Of a DNA stretch of 64,000 nt, positions 24,940 through 33,404 are shown one piece after another. The stretch is from NCBI GenBank assembly GCA_035569495.1, contig DATMMX010000011.1, positions 372,001-436,000 of the forward strand, given 5' to 3'. The DNA is from DASRDZ01 sp035569495 (GTDB taxonomy: Bacteria > Chloroflexota > Dormibacteria > Aeolococcales > Aeolococcaceae). The notes under the pieces are model-generated. The model did no database searches and was not told the DNA's origin. It saw only the letters and a list, made by a program, of their open reading frames with translations. Position numbers and translations under genes: made by a program. The first letter of the stretch is position 1; each line of letters opens with the position of its first letter.

Positions 24940-26289
24940 TCAGGAGCTGAAGTGGAAGTGCCCGAGGTGGAGCCAGGGCGCCAGGGTGGCGCTGCCCTCG
25001 TCGGGGACCTCGAGTGAGCGCTCGCGGGAGATGCCGCGCACGTCGGCGAGGGCGCCGCAGATGCTCTGCGTGAAGCGCAGGTCGGCGACCGGCCGGCCGA
25101 CGCGACCGTCCTCGATGAGGAAGGTGCCCTCGCGGGTCATGCCGGTGATGATGGTGCGCAGCGGGTGGACGTCGCGCACGTACCAGAAGCGGGTGACGTA
25201 GAGGCCGCGGCGCACCTCGCCGATCAGCTCGTCGCGGCCACACGAGCCGCCGTCCATGACCACGTGCATCGGCAGCGGACCGTCGGTGTTGGGCATGGGC
25301 AGGGCGTGGCCGGTGGAGCCGGTGGTGTCGACCAGGGCGGTCGGCGTGTCGTAGACGAAGTCGCGGCAGACGCCGTTCTCGACAAAGGTGACAGGACGCG
25401 CCGTGACGCCCTCCCAGTCGAAGGGAAACGGCAGTCCCGCCAGGTCGTGCGCGTCGTCGCGGATGGTGACGCTCTCGCTCATCAGGCGCTCGCCCGGACG
25501 CATGAAGCTGCGCCCCTCCTGCTTGGCCAGCGCCCCGAAGCTCGACCAGGCGAGATGGTCGAGCATGTCGGCCACCGCGTAGGGCGACAGCACCACCTCG
25601 TAGTCGCCGGGGTCGAGGCGGGTGGCGTGCTGGTTGCGCGACGCGGTGTCGACGACCTCGGCGGCGAGCGCCTCGGCGGAGACGTCGCCGATGCCGGCGG
25701 CGCAGCGGTCGCCGTAGCCCGCGCCGGCGTCACCGCGCACCACGGCGGTGAGCCGGGCGACCGAGGTGCGGGCATCCTGGCGCACCCCGTTGCTGTTGGC
25801 GATGACGATCTGCCGCGCCGACGTCTCCATGGCGCCGAACGCCTGCAATCCCCGCGCGGAGGCGGCGCCCACGACCACGGCGACGGCATCCGCGCGCTGC
25901 TCGGGAGTGCACGACGCGGTGTCGTCGCTCCATGCCGCGGCGGCGGCGCCATCGCGGAGCTGCGCGTGGGCGGGATCCGGCAGCGGCGGCTGGTCCTCGT
26001 GCACCGGGGTCATGCGCCGCGCGTCCTCGGCGGCCTGGAGCAGGCGGTCCACCGCGTCGCCCTGCATGTCGCCGCGCATGGTGGCCACGCCGACGCGTCC
26101 TTCGCGCAGCAGCCGCAGCCGCATGCGCAGCCCGGTCTCGGCGACGTTCTGGTGGATGGCGTTGAGCGCGTAGCGGGTCAGCGAGGAGTCGACGTCCTCG
26201 ATGATCACCTCCGCCGCGCTCCCCGAGGGAATGCGCGAGAGCACGGTGTCCGCGAGCTGCAGGCACTCCTCGCGGTCGCGCAGCCCCAT
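24940..26289 (-). CDS. tldE: TldE/PmbA-family metallopeptidase subunit
   Basis: A 449-residue member of the TldD/PmbA family. TldE (PmbA) has no active-site metal motif itself and forms a heterodimer with TldD that degrades unfolded peptides and trims leader peptides of modified peptides such as microcin B17. The N-terminal AEVIIEDVDSSLTRYALNAI and the C-terminal ARPVTFVENGVCRDFVYDT and LPMPNTDGPLPMHVV are family features; there is no HExxxH. It starts 7 bases after the stop of tldD, as expected for the pair. Confidence 0.87.
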   Translation of the reverse strand: MGLRDREECLQLADTVLSRIPSGSAAEVIIEDVDSSLTRYALNAIHQNVAETGLRMRLRLLREGRVGVATMRGDMQGDAVDRLLQAAEDARRMTPVHEDQPPLPDPAHAQLRDGAAAAAWSDDTASCTPEQRADAVAVVVGAASARGLQAFGAMETSARQIVIANSNGVRQDARTSVARLTAVVRGDAGAGYGDRCAAGIGDVSAEALAAEVVDTASRNQHATRLDPGDYEVVLSPYAVADMLDHLAWSSFGALAKQEGRSFMRPGERLMSESVTIRDDAHDLAGLPFPFDWEGVTARPVTFVENGVCRDFVYDTPTALVDTTGSTGHALPMPNTDGPLPMHVVMDGGSCGRDELIGEVRRGLYVTRFWYVRDVHPLRTIITGMTREGTFLIEDGRVGRPVADLRFTQSICGALADVRGISRERSLEVPDEGSATLAPWLHLGHFHFSS

Positions 26290-26296
26290 GCCGGTC

Positions 26297-27736
26297 CTAC
26301 GCCGCCTCGACCCGCACGTTGCGGAAGCGGCAGGGCGCGGCGCCGTGGCCGACGTGCATGGCCTGGCCCGGCTCACCCTTGCCGCAGTTGACCACGCCCC
26401 ACATCCGCCACTCGTCGCCACCGGCGACGGCGTCGCAGGAGCGCCAGAACTCGGGGGTGATGCCGCTGTAGATGGCGTTGCGGACCAGCTTGACCCGCCT
26501 GCCGTCCTCGATCAGCCACCCGTTCTGCGTCCCGAACTGGAAGTTGAGGCGGCGGTCGTCGATGCTCCAGGAGCGGTTGGTCTCCAGGTAGACGCCGTGC
26601 TCGGTGCCCGCGATCATCTCCTCCAGAGACGTGTCACCGGGCTCCAGGTTGACGTTGGTCATGCGGATCAGCGGGATGCGCGACCAGCCGTCGGCACGCA
26701 TGGTGCCGCTGCTCTCCCAGCCGAACTCCCCCGCCGTCTCCCGCGACGACATGTAGCCCGAGAAAAGGCCATGGTCGACAAGAACTGTGCGCTGCGCGGG
26801 CACGCCCTCGTCGTCCCAGCCGAAGGTGCCCAGGCCCTGGGGACGGGTGGCGTCGGCGGTGATGGTGACCTGCTCGCTGCCGTAGGCGAAGCTGCCCAGC
26901 ATGTCGGGGGTGAGGAAGCTGGTGCCCGCGTAGGCGGCCTCGGCGCCGAGCACGCGGTCCAGCTCGGTGGGATGCCCGCAGGACTCGTGCACCTGCAGGG
27001 CGGCCTGGGAGCCGTCGAGGATCACCGTCATGAGGCCGCTGGGACACGGGTCGGCGCTGAGCAGCGCGGCCGCCTCCGCGGCGATGCGCTCGGCGTTGCC
27101 GGCCAGGTCCATGGCCTCGATCGCCTCCCATCCGGCGCAGACCTGGTGGCGGCCGAAGCTGTTGGGGTAGCTGCGCGTCTGCACCTCGTCGGCGCTGGTG
27201 GCGGTGGCGTCGAAGCCGCCGCCGGACTCGGTGAGGTGCTGCTCGATGCGCGCGCCCTCGCTGCTGGCGAAGAAGCGGCGTTCGCGCACGAACTCCAGCG
27301 ACCCCTCCCGCACCGTGACCCTGGGCTCGCGGGCCATGGCGGCGTCGGCGCGGAGCAGCAGGTCGGCCTTGCGCTCCAGGGACACCGCGAAGGGGTCCTG
27401 CTCGACCGGCGTGGCGTACTCGGCGACCACCGGCTGCACCGGGGCCAGCCGGACCGGCCGCCCGTTGACCCGGGCGCTGGCCCTGGCGATGCGCAGGGCG
27501 CGCTGCACGGTGGCATCGACCGCGGCGCCGTCGAGACGGTCGATGGCGGCGAAGCCCCAGCAGCCGTCGACCAGCAGGCGCACGCCGATGCCCTCGTCGT
27601 CGCTGGTGGCGACGCTCACCACCAGGCCGTTCTTGACCACCACCGTCTGCACGGTGCGCTGCACCACGCGGCAGTCGGCGTACGAGGCGCGCCCGGACAC
27701 GGCGGAGTCGAGCGCGCGCTCTGCGATGTCACGCAA
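26297..27736 (-). CDS. tldD: TldD-family metallopeptidase, catalytic subunit
   Basis: A 479-residue protein with the TldD zinc motif HESCGHPTELDRVLG (HExxxH) near residue 246. Other family segments are YADCRVVQRTVQTVVVKNGL near the N-terminus, SYMSSRETAG-like FSGYMSSRETAGEFG, and NWSLIDEDG-type RSWSIDDRRLNFQFGTQNGW. The start codon is a TTG with GGAGG ten bases upstream. With TldE it forms a two-gene operon. No RiPP precursor or maturation gene is visible nearby, so general peptide clearance is the safer guess. Confidence 0.9.
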   Translation of the reverse strand: MRDIAERALDSAVSGRASYADCRVVQRTVQTVVVKNGLVVSVATSDDEGIGVRLLVDGCWGFAAIDRLDGAAVDATVQRALRIARASARVNGRPVRLAPVQPVVAEYATPVEQDPFAVSLERKADLLLRADAAMAREPRVTVREGSLEFVRERRFFASSEGARIEQHLTESGGGFDATATSADEVQTRSYPNSFGRHQVCAGWEAIEAMDLAGNAERIAAEAAALLSADPCPSGLMTVILDGSQAALQVHESCGHPTELDRVLGAEAAYAGTSFLTPDMLGSFAYGSEQVTITADATRPQGLGTFGWDDEGVPAQRTVLVDHGLFSGYMSSRETAGEFGWESSGTMRADGWSRIPLIRMTNVNLEPGDTSLEEMIAGTEHGVYLETNRSWSIDDRRLNFQFGTQNGWLIEDGRRVKLVRNAIYSGITPEFWRSCDAVAGGDEWRMWGVVNCGKGEPGQAMHVGHGAAPCRFRNVRVEAA

Positions 27737-27796
27737 CGGAGAAAGGCCTCCGGGGGGATGTGGCTGCGTTGCGGGGGGCCGCCCTGCGCCGAAATG

Positions 27797-28492
27797 CTAC
27801 GCCCCGCTACCGTCTTCGCGCGACTGCTCCGGGGTCATCGGGGCAACCGCGTCAGCCCACCGGGCGTGGCGCCGCCGGGCGAAGTCGAGGCGCACCACGC
27901 CGAAGAGGATGCCGCGCATCGCCGGTCGCGTCGAGGGGAAGAGCAGGGCCATGGCGATGTGACCGGCGATCAGCGGCACCATCAGGAACATCAGCCAGAC
28001 GTGCCACTGGTCGGAGGCGGCGGCGAGGCTGGGCAGCAGCCGCTCACCCTGCCACATCACCGCGCCGGTGACGATGAAGCCGACCAGTCCCGCGGCGGTG
28101 AGCACGGTGTTCAACTTCTGCCCGGCGTTGAAGCGGCCCTGCGGCGGCAGCGGCTCGCGGCGCCAGCGTGCGGGAATGGCGAAGCGGCGCAGCCAGACCC
28201 AGTCCTCGCGGGTGAACATCTCCACCTCGTGCCACAGCGCGTTGAGCGGCCCGCCGCGGGCGAGCGCGAAGATCATCACCAGCACCAGGATGATGGCGGC
28301 GTCGAGGTGCACGGTGCGCACCGCGTCGCGATGGGCGATGGCCGGGTTGAGGTTGGGCGGCAGCCAGAGGCCGAGCCCGCTGATCAGCAGGGCGAAGAAC
28401 GCGGCCGCGATCACCCAGTGGACCAGGCGGTCGGCGGAGGTGAAGCGCCGCACCAGCGCCGGGCGCCCATTCCTGACCGCCCGGTCAGCCAT
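27797..28492 (-). CDS. Cytochrome b subunit (b561/formate dehydrogenase gamma-like) of a molybdoenzyme
   Basis: A 231-residue protein with four predicted membrane helices (first at about 22-42, LVHWVIAAAFFALLISGLGLW). His residues suited to bind haem b lie in RLVHWVIAA, TVHLDAAI, SDQWHVWLMF and AGHIAMALLF, the pattern of the Ni-Fe hydrogenase/formate dehydrogenase cytochrome b family. It starts 5 bases after the stop of the Tat-exported oxidoreductase gene and so probably anchors it and passes its electrons to or from quinone. tldD follows 60 bases downstream. Confidence 0.85.
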   Translation of the reverse strand: MADRAVRNGRPALVRRFTSADRLVHWVIAAAFFALLISGLGLWLPPNLNPAIAHRDAVRTVHLDAAIILVLVMIFALARGGPLNALWHEVEMFTREDWVWLRRFAIPARWRREPLPPQGRFNAGQKLNTVLTAAGLVGFIVTGAVMWQGERLLPSLAAASDQWHVWLMFLMVPLIAGHIAMALLFPSTRPAMRGILFGVVRLDFARRRHARWADAVAPMTPEQSREDGSGA

Positions 28493-28497
28493 CGGTC

Positions 28498-29238
28498 TCA
28501 GCCCTGGGACGGCGCGTTGTAGACGTAGGCGTCGATGTCCCAGCCGTTCTGCTCCCAGAAGCCGACGTCGCGGTTGGCCTTGACCTCGACGCGCTGCACC
28601 CACTTGACGTTCTTGTAGCCGTACATGTCGGGGTAGATCAGGCGCAGCGGGTGCCCCTGCTCCTTGATCAGCGGCGCTCCGTCCAGCTCCCAGGCGAGGA
28701 TGGCGTGGTCGCTGCGCGCCTGACTGATGGTCAGCGAGTCGGTGTAGACGCCGTCGCCCGAGTAGAACGTGATGAACTTGGCCCTGCCGTTCTGGCGCAC
28801 GCTGTCGACCAGGTCGCGCACCCGCACCCCGCGCCACAGGTTGTTCTGCACCCGCCAGCCGGTGACGCAGCGGAAGTCGGCCTTCAGGGCCACGTTGGGA
28901 AAGGCCTTGAGCTGGTCGAGGGTGAGCGACAGGGTGCTGTTGACGCCGGCGCCGTCGAGCCGCAGCCGCCAGGTGCGCGGGTCGTACTCGGGCATGTAGC
29001 CGACCGAGTAGTAGCGGAAGCGTTCGCTGGTGACGATGTTGGGGTGCTGCCCCTCGGACGACTCGCGCGGGTCGATGGTCATCGAGCCCAGCGGCACCGC
29101 CTGGGCGACGTTGGCGGCGGTGACGTTGTCGTTCTGGAAGGAGAACTGGGTGGTGGCCACGCCCAGCGCGCCGGCGCCGAGCAGGCCGAGGAAGATGCGC
29201 CTGCCCATCGGCTTGGCGAGCAGCTCCTCGGGGTCCAT
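28498..29238 (-). CDS. Tat-exported sulfite-oxidase-type molybdopterin oxidoreductase
   Basis: A 246-residue protein. It has a twin-arginine signal (GRRIFLGLLGAGALG, residues 12-26). The body is the sulfite-oxidase-like molybdopterin domain: the Mo-ligand Cys is in ALKADFRCVTGW (about residue 131), followed by WRGVRVRDLVDSV, YSGDGVYTDSLTISQA and the GHPLRLIYPDMYGYKNVKWV motif, as in YedY/MsrP-type enzymes. It lacks the C-terminal dimer domain of true sulfite oxidases. MsrP reduces methionine sulfoxide; the partner here is a cytochrome b, like MsrQ in role but of another family. The substrate is unknown. Confidence 0.88.
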   Translation of the reverse strand: MDPEELLAKPMGRRIFLGLLGAGALGVATTQFSFQNDNVTAANVAQAVPLGSMTIDPRESSEGQHPNIVTSERFRYYSVGYMPEYDPRTWRLRLDGAGVNSTLSLTLDQLKAFPNVALKADFRCVTGWRVQNNLWRGVRVRDLVDSVRQNGRAKFITFYSGDGVYTDSLTISQARSDHAILAWELDGAPLIKEQGHPLRLIYPDMYGYKNVKWVQRVEVKANRDVGFWEQNGWDIDAYVYNAPSQG

Positions 29239-29244
29239 AGCACG

Positions 29245-29250
29245 CTTATA
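29245..29250 (-). promoter_or_regulatory. Candidate -10 box (TATAAG) placed 6 bases before the oxidoreductase ATG
   Basis: TATAAG (minus strand, 29250-29245) is 5 of 6 to the consensus. The ATG at 29238 begins 6 bases later, the geometry of a leaderless mRNA. The 57-base divergent gap is shared with the histidine kinase gene. Confidence 0.45.
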
Positions 29251-29295
29251 CGCCGTTCCCGGCGATGGCAGCAGCGCCGAACCCGCGGAGCCACA

Positions 29296-30477
29296 ATGAG
29301 CAGCGTGCCTGCCGCCCGCGACCCGGCGCCGAACGCGATCCTCGGCGCCGCCACCGCCGTCCTCGCCCCCGTGGCGCTCACCGCGGTGCTGGTCCCGCTG
29401 GGCGTGGGGCAGTCGCGCGACTACGTGTTCCTCTACGTCGCCCTGGTCGCCGCGCTGGGCGTCACCCTGGGGCTGCGTCCCGCCCTGCTCGCGGCGGCGG
29501 CCAGCTTCCTGCTCGTCGACTTCTTCTTCGTCCCGCCGGTGCACACCCTGACCATCGCCGACCGCACCGACGTGGTGAACCTGCTCGTCTTCTTCGGCGC
29601 CGCGGGGCTGGTCGGCGGGCTCGGCTCACGGCGGCGCAGCGCGGAGCGGGAGGCCCAGGCGCTGGCCGAGAACCTGGGCGCGGCCAACCGCGAGCTGGCC
29701 CAGCGCAACCGCGAGCAGGCCGAGGCCGCGGGGATGGCGGTTCGCCTGGCCCGCGCCCAGCAGCAGGTGCAGGTGCTCGAAGAGACCGATCACATCCGCC
29801 GCGACTTCCTGGCCAACGTCTCCCACGAGCTGCGCACCCCGCTGGGCAGCGTTCTCACCGGCAGCACCGGGCTGGCGGCGCGGCCCGACCTACCCGGCGA
29901 CGCGCGCGACCAGCTCCAGGCCATCGCCGCCGAGGGCCGCCGCCTCGGCCGCCTGGTCGACGACATGCTCGACATGGCCCAGATCGAGGGCAACGCCCTG
30001 GAGCTGCGTCTCGACAGCGTCGACCTCGGCCACGCCGTCGAGGCGGCCGTGGACCGGCTGCAGCGTGCGTCGCCGCGGCGCGAGGTGTCGTGGCACGCGC
30101 CCGCGGCCGAGGTGGACGTGGTCGCCGACTGGGACCGCCTCGGCCAGGTGCTCGACAACATTCTGGCCAACGCCGACCATTACTCGCCGCCCGGGACGCC
30201 GATCGCCGTCACCGCCGCGCCCGGCGCGCGCGGCATGGCGGTGGTGCAGGTGACCGACGCGGGCCCCGGCGTCCCCCACGACGCGCGCGAGCGCATCTTC
30301 GAGCGCTTCGTCCGCGGCGGCGACCACGACGTGCCCGGCACCGGGCTGGGGCTGGCCATCGTCAAGGGGCTGGTCGAGGCGCAGGGCGGCCGGGTGTGGG
30401 TCGAGGACAACCCCGACGGCCCCGGCGCCCGCTTCGGCGTCGCGCTTCCCGCCGCGGCGGCGCCGGCGACCGGCTAG
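29296..30477 (+). CDS. Sensor histidine kinase with KdpD-like DUF4118 membrane domain
   Basis: A 393-residue kinase. Four tightly packed helices (about residues 15-110, with the FFFVPPVHTLTIADRTD loop) make the DUF4118 membrane unit otherwise found in the middle of KdpD. A coiled-coil linker (about 112-165) leads to HisKA with the phospho-acceptor His177 in FLANVSHELRTPLG and to a full ATPase domain (N box DNILANADHYSPPG, G box GTGLGLAIVKGLV). It lacks the KdpD N-terminal sensor and USP domains; these are encoded by the convergent neighbour, whose stop overlaps this one (CTAG). The two may act as a split KdpD for control of kdpFABC. Confidence 0.88.
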   Translation: MSSVPAARDPAPNAILGAATAVLAPVALTAVLVPLGVGQSRDYVFLYVALVAALGVTLGLRPALLAAAASFLLVDFFFVPPVHTLTIADRTDVVNLLVFFGAAGLVGGLGSRRRSAEREAQALAENLGAANRELAQRNREQAEAAGMAVRLARAQQQVQVLEETDHIRRDFLANVSHELRTPLGSVLTGSTGLAARPDLPGDARDQLQAIAAEGRRLGRLVDDMLDMAQIEGNALELRLDSVDLGHAVEAAVDRLQRASPRREVSWHAPAAEVDVVADWDRLGQVLDNILANADHYSPPGTPIAVTAAPGARGMAVVQVTDAGPGVPHDARERIFERFVRGGDHDVPGTGLGLAIVKGLVEAQGGRVWVEDNPDGPGARFGVALPAAAAPATG

Positions 30478-32708
30478 CCCCCGGCGACGACGTGGATGTC
30501 CACGTCCTTGAGCATGCGGACCAGGGTGCGCAGCTCACTGTGGCGCGTCCAGCGATGGGGGCCGCCGCGGTAGATCACCACCTCGGTGACCAGGTTCTCG
30601 CGGGCGTAGCTCGCCAGCGCCCCGGCGATGGAGCGGCCCGGCAGGGTGACGAACTCGCCGCCGAGCTGGTGGGTCAGCGCCGCGTAGGCGCCGAGCAGTG
30701 ACTTCTCCTCGTCGGAGCGCGGCCGGGTGCGCACCGTGGCCGCCTTGAACTCGGCGTCGATGCGGTCGGCGAGCACCGCCGCGCCGCGCACCAGCGGCTC
30801 CATGCCGGGACGCGGCGGCACGGCGGCGAGCACCCGCGGCCGCGCCTCCCAGGGCTGCTCGATGCTGCGCTCGCGCATGTAGGCGACGAGCTGGCGGTCG
30901 GTGTGCTCGGCGATCACCCGGAAGGCCATCTCGCGCAGCGCCGCCAATACCTGGGGGCGAAACTCCGTCTGCAGGGCGCGACCTGTCGCGGCGGGCTCCA
31001 CGATTTCGCCGCGTCGCAATCGTTCGACGAGCGCGCCGGGGGTGACGTCGACCAGCTCCATCTCGCCGGCCATCTCCAGCACCGCGTCGTCGATGCGGGG
31101 GTGGTCGGGCCCGTAGCCCAGCATCGGGCCCATCGCCTCGACGGTGCTGGCCAGGTCGGTGAGGTGCAGGGTGGCGATCACCGTGATGCCGGCGTCGAGG
31201 ATGCGGCGCAGCACGGCGACCAGCGGCTCGCCACCGGTGTCGACGGCGCCGAGGTCGTCGATGCAGGCGACCTGCGGGTTGCGCGCCAGCAGGGCCTCGA
31301 CGTCGAAGCGCGCGGGCGCCGTGGCCTGCGACATGCGGCGGCCGCCGAGCAGCTCCAGGCCGTCGAGCGCCGCCTCGCAGGGCGCGCGCGAGTGGGTCTG
31401 CACCGAGGCGACGACCACGTCGGTGCCGCGCGAGGCGCGCCGCCGCGCCTCCTCGAGCATGGCGATGGTGGTGCCGATGCCGCGGGCGTAGCCGAGGTAG
31501 ATGCGCAGCATGCCGCGCTGCCCGGCGGCGGAGCGGAAGCGGCGCAGCAGCTCCTCGGGCTCGGGGCGCGGGCGCTCACCGGGTGCGGGGCGGTCGTTGC
31601 GCTGCTCGAAGCGCGAGAGGACGTGCACGTCGACGTCGCGCATGTCCTCGATGACCCGGTCGGCGAGGGTGCGACGCCGGGCGGCCAGCCACGACGGCGG
31701 CTGCGACTCGCCGATGACCAGGTGGCGCACCGCCAGCTCCTGCGCGGTGCGCAGCACCACGCGGGCGACGTCGCTGCCCTCACGCACCAGGAAGGAGGCG
31801 CCCACCTGCTCGGCGACGCCGCGCAGCCGCGCCTCGGCGTCGCGACCCGGGGTGCCCCCCGGCGTCGACACGGTGAGCACGCTGCAGAGGCCGCCGCTGC
31901 GCCGGGCCAGGCGCGCGCCGCGGCGGATCAGGTTCTCCGAGCCCTCGCTGCCCGACACGGCGACCAGCACGTCCTCGGGCGCGGGATGGACGTCGGCGCG
32001 CGTCTTCTCCACCGCCTGGGCCACCAGGCGCAGGGCGATCTCGCGCAGCGCACCGAGGTTGCCGGGACGGAAGAAGTTGTGCAGCGCCGAGTCGACCTTG
32101 TCGGGCGCGTAGATGTTGCCGTGGCGCATCCGCTTGCGCAGGGCCTCGGGGGTGATGTCGATGAAGTGGATCTCGTCAGCCGTGTCCAGAACTCGATCGG
32201 GAACGGTCTCGCGCACCGGGATGCCGGTGATCGACTCGACCAGGTCCTTGACGCTCTCGACGTGCTGCACGTTGAGAGTGGTGACCACGTCGATGCCGGC
32301 GTCGCGCAGGTCCTCGACGTCCTGCCACCGCTTGGCGTGGCGCACCCCCGGGGCGTTGGTGTGGGCCAGCTCGTCGACCAGGGCGATCTCGGGGTGGCGG
32401 GCCAGCAGCGCGTCGAGGTCCATCTCCTCCAGCGTGGTGCCGCGGTAGGCGACGTGCAGCCGGGGGACGGTCTCCAGTGTGCTGACCGCTTCGACGGTGC
32501 GCGGCCGGTCATACGTCTCGACGAAGCCGATGACCACGTCCTCGCCCTGGGCGCGGCGGGCGCGGCCGTCGCGGAGCATGGCGAAGGTCTTGCCCGAGCC
32601 CGGCGCGGCGCCCAGGTAGACGCGCAAAGTCCCGCGCCGCGTGGACGGCGGCACGGGACTGGCGTTGGAGGTTTGAAGATCGGTGATTGCGCTAGCCCGC
32701 TGCTCCAC
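30474..32708 (-). CDS. KdpD-like sensor protein with two tandem KdpD-N/USP halves and no kinase
   Basis: A 744-residue cytosolic protein. Half 1: KdpD sensor domain (about 25-235) with an intact Walker A (GAAPGSGKT, Lys40) and VDELAHTNAPG, then a universal-stress-like domain (about 243-370). Half 2 (about 398-740) repeats this order (LRIYLGYARGIGTTIAMLEE, then a second stress-like domain) but its P-loop has Thr413 in place of Lys and DELAH has become DDLGA. No membrane helix, HisKA or ATPase is present. In KdpD the stress-like domain binds cyclic di-AMP and the sensor tunes kinase/phosphatase balance. The GTG start overlaps kdpC by 17 bases, so it is the last gene of the kdp operon. Confidence 0.88.
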   Translation of the reverse strand: MEQRASAITDLQTSNASPVPPSTRRGTLRVYLGAAPGSGKTFAMLRDGRARRAQGEDVVIGFVETYDRPRTVEAVSTLETVPRLHVAYRGTTLEEMDLDALLARHPEIALVDELAHTNAPGVRHAKRWQDVEDLRDAGIDVVTTLNVQHVESVKDLVESITGIPVRETVPDRVLDTADEIHFIDITPEALRKRMRHGNIYAPDKVDSALHNFFRPGNLGALREIALRLVAQAVEKTRADVHPAPEDVLVAVSGSEGSENLIRRGARLARRSGGLCSVLTVSTPGGTPGRDAEARLRGVAEQVGASFLVREGSDVARVVLRTAQELAVRHLVIGESQPPSWLAARRRTLADRVIEDMRDVDVHVLSRFEQRNDRPAPGERPRPEPEELLRRFRSAAGQRGMLRIYLGYARGIGTTIAMLEEARRRASRGTDVVVASVQTHSRAPCEAALDGLELLGGRRMSQATAPARFDVEALLARNPQVACIDDLGAVDTGGEPLVAVLRRILDAGITVIATLHLTDLASTVEAMGPMLGYGPDHPRIDDAVLEMAGEMELVDVTPGALVERLRRGEIVEPAATGRALQTEFRPQVLAALREMAFRVIAEHTDRQLVAYMRERSIEQPWEARPRVLAAVPPRPGMEPLVRGAAVLADRIDAEFKAATVRTRPRSDEEKSLLGAYAALTHQLGGEFVTLPGRSIAGALASYARENLVTEVVIYRGGPHRWTRHSELRTLVRMLKDVDIHVVAGG

Positions 32709-33396
32709 TGTCGAGTGCCTGGTTGAGGGAGAGGACGTTGACGTGGGGCTCGCCGAACACTCCCAGTGAGCGCCCGTCGACGTGCTGTTCGACCAGCGCG
32801 CGCAGCTTGCCGGCGTCGAGGCTGCGCGCCTTGGCGACCATGTCGACCTGGACCAGGGCGGCGGCCTCGGTGATGTCGGGGTCGAAGCCGGTGAAGTCGC
32901 CGGTGACCAGGTCGACGGGGATCGGCGCGTCAGTGCCGTCGGGGTTCTTGGCGACGCCGAGGCTGTGCAGGTACTCGGTGTAGCCCTTGACCCGGGTGAT
33001 CAGCGCCTGGTTGCTCGGGCCGAGGTTGCTGCCGGTTGAGTTCTGCGCGTTGCAGGGCAGCGGATTGCCCGTCGCGGCGTCGACGGTGAACGAGGGGCGG
33101 CTCTGGAAGTAGCGCTGGTCGACGACGAAGACCACGTTGCCCTCGGGGTCCTTGGTGGTCGAGTAGACCAGGTTGCCGTTCTTGTCCTTCTCCGTCTTGT
33201 AGAAGCACTGGCCGATCAGCGACGAGCCGATCACCTGGCCGTTCTTGTCGGTGACCAGGCTGCCGTTGGCCTTGTCGCGGAAGAGGCCCTGGGCGATGCC
33301 GGTCATGGCCAGCGGGTAGAGGATGCCGGTGAGCACCGCCAGCACCAGGGTGAGCCGGATGGCGGTGAGCAGTTCGCGCGGGAGCTTGCTGAACAT
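32692..33396 (-). CDS. kdpC: Potassium-transporting ATPase, KdpC subunit
   Basis: A 234-residue subunit with one N-terminal membrane helix (about 10-32, TAIRLTLVLAVLTGILYPLAMTG) and a periplasm-side domain; GSSLIGQCF, NPLPCNAQNSTGSNLGPSNQ-like segments (YFQSRPS, GSNLGPSN) and the C-terminal LVEQHVDGRSLGVFGEPHVNVLSLNQAL are family signatures. It supports KdpA-KdpB assembly and K+ affinity. It is somewhat longer than the usual 190-200 residues because of an insertion after residue 50 (DKNGNLVYSTTKDPEGN). It lies 8 bases after kdpB. Confidence 0.95.
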   Translation of the reverse strand: MFSKLPRELLTAIRLTLVLAVLTGILYPLAMTGIAQGLFRDKANGSLVTDKNGQVIGSSLIGQCFYKTEKDKNGNLVYSTTKDPEGNVVFVVDQRYFQSRPSFTVDAATGNPLPCNAQNSTGSNLGPSNQALITRVKGYTEYLHSLGVAKNPDGTDAPIPVDLVTGDFTGFDPDITEAAALVQVDMVAKARSLDAGKLRALVEQHVDGRSLGVFGEPHVNVLSLNQALDSGAAG

Positions 33397-33404
33397 TTCT
33401 TCTT

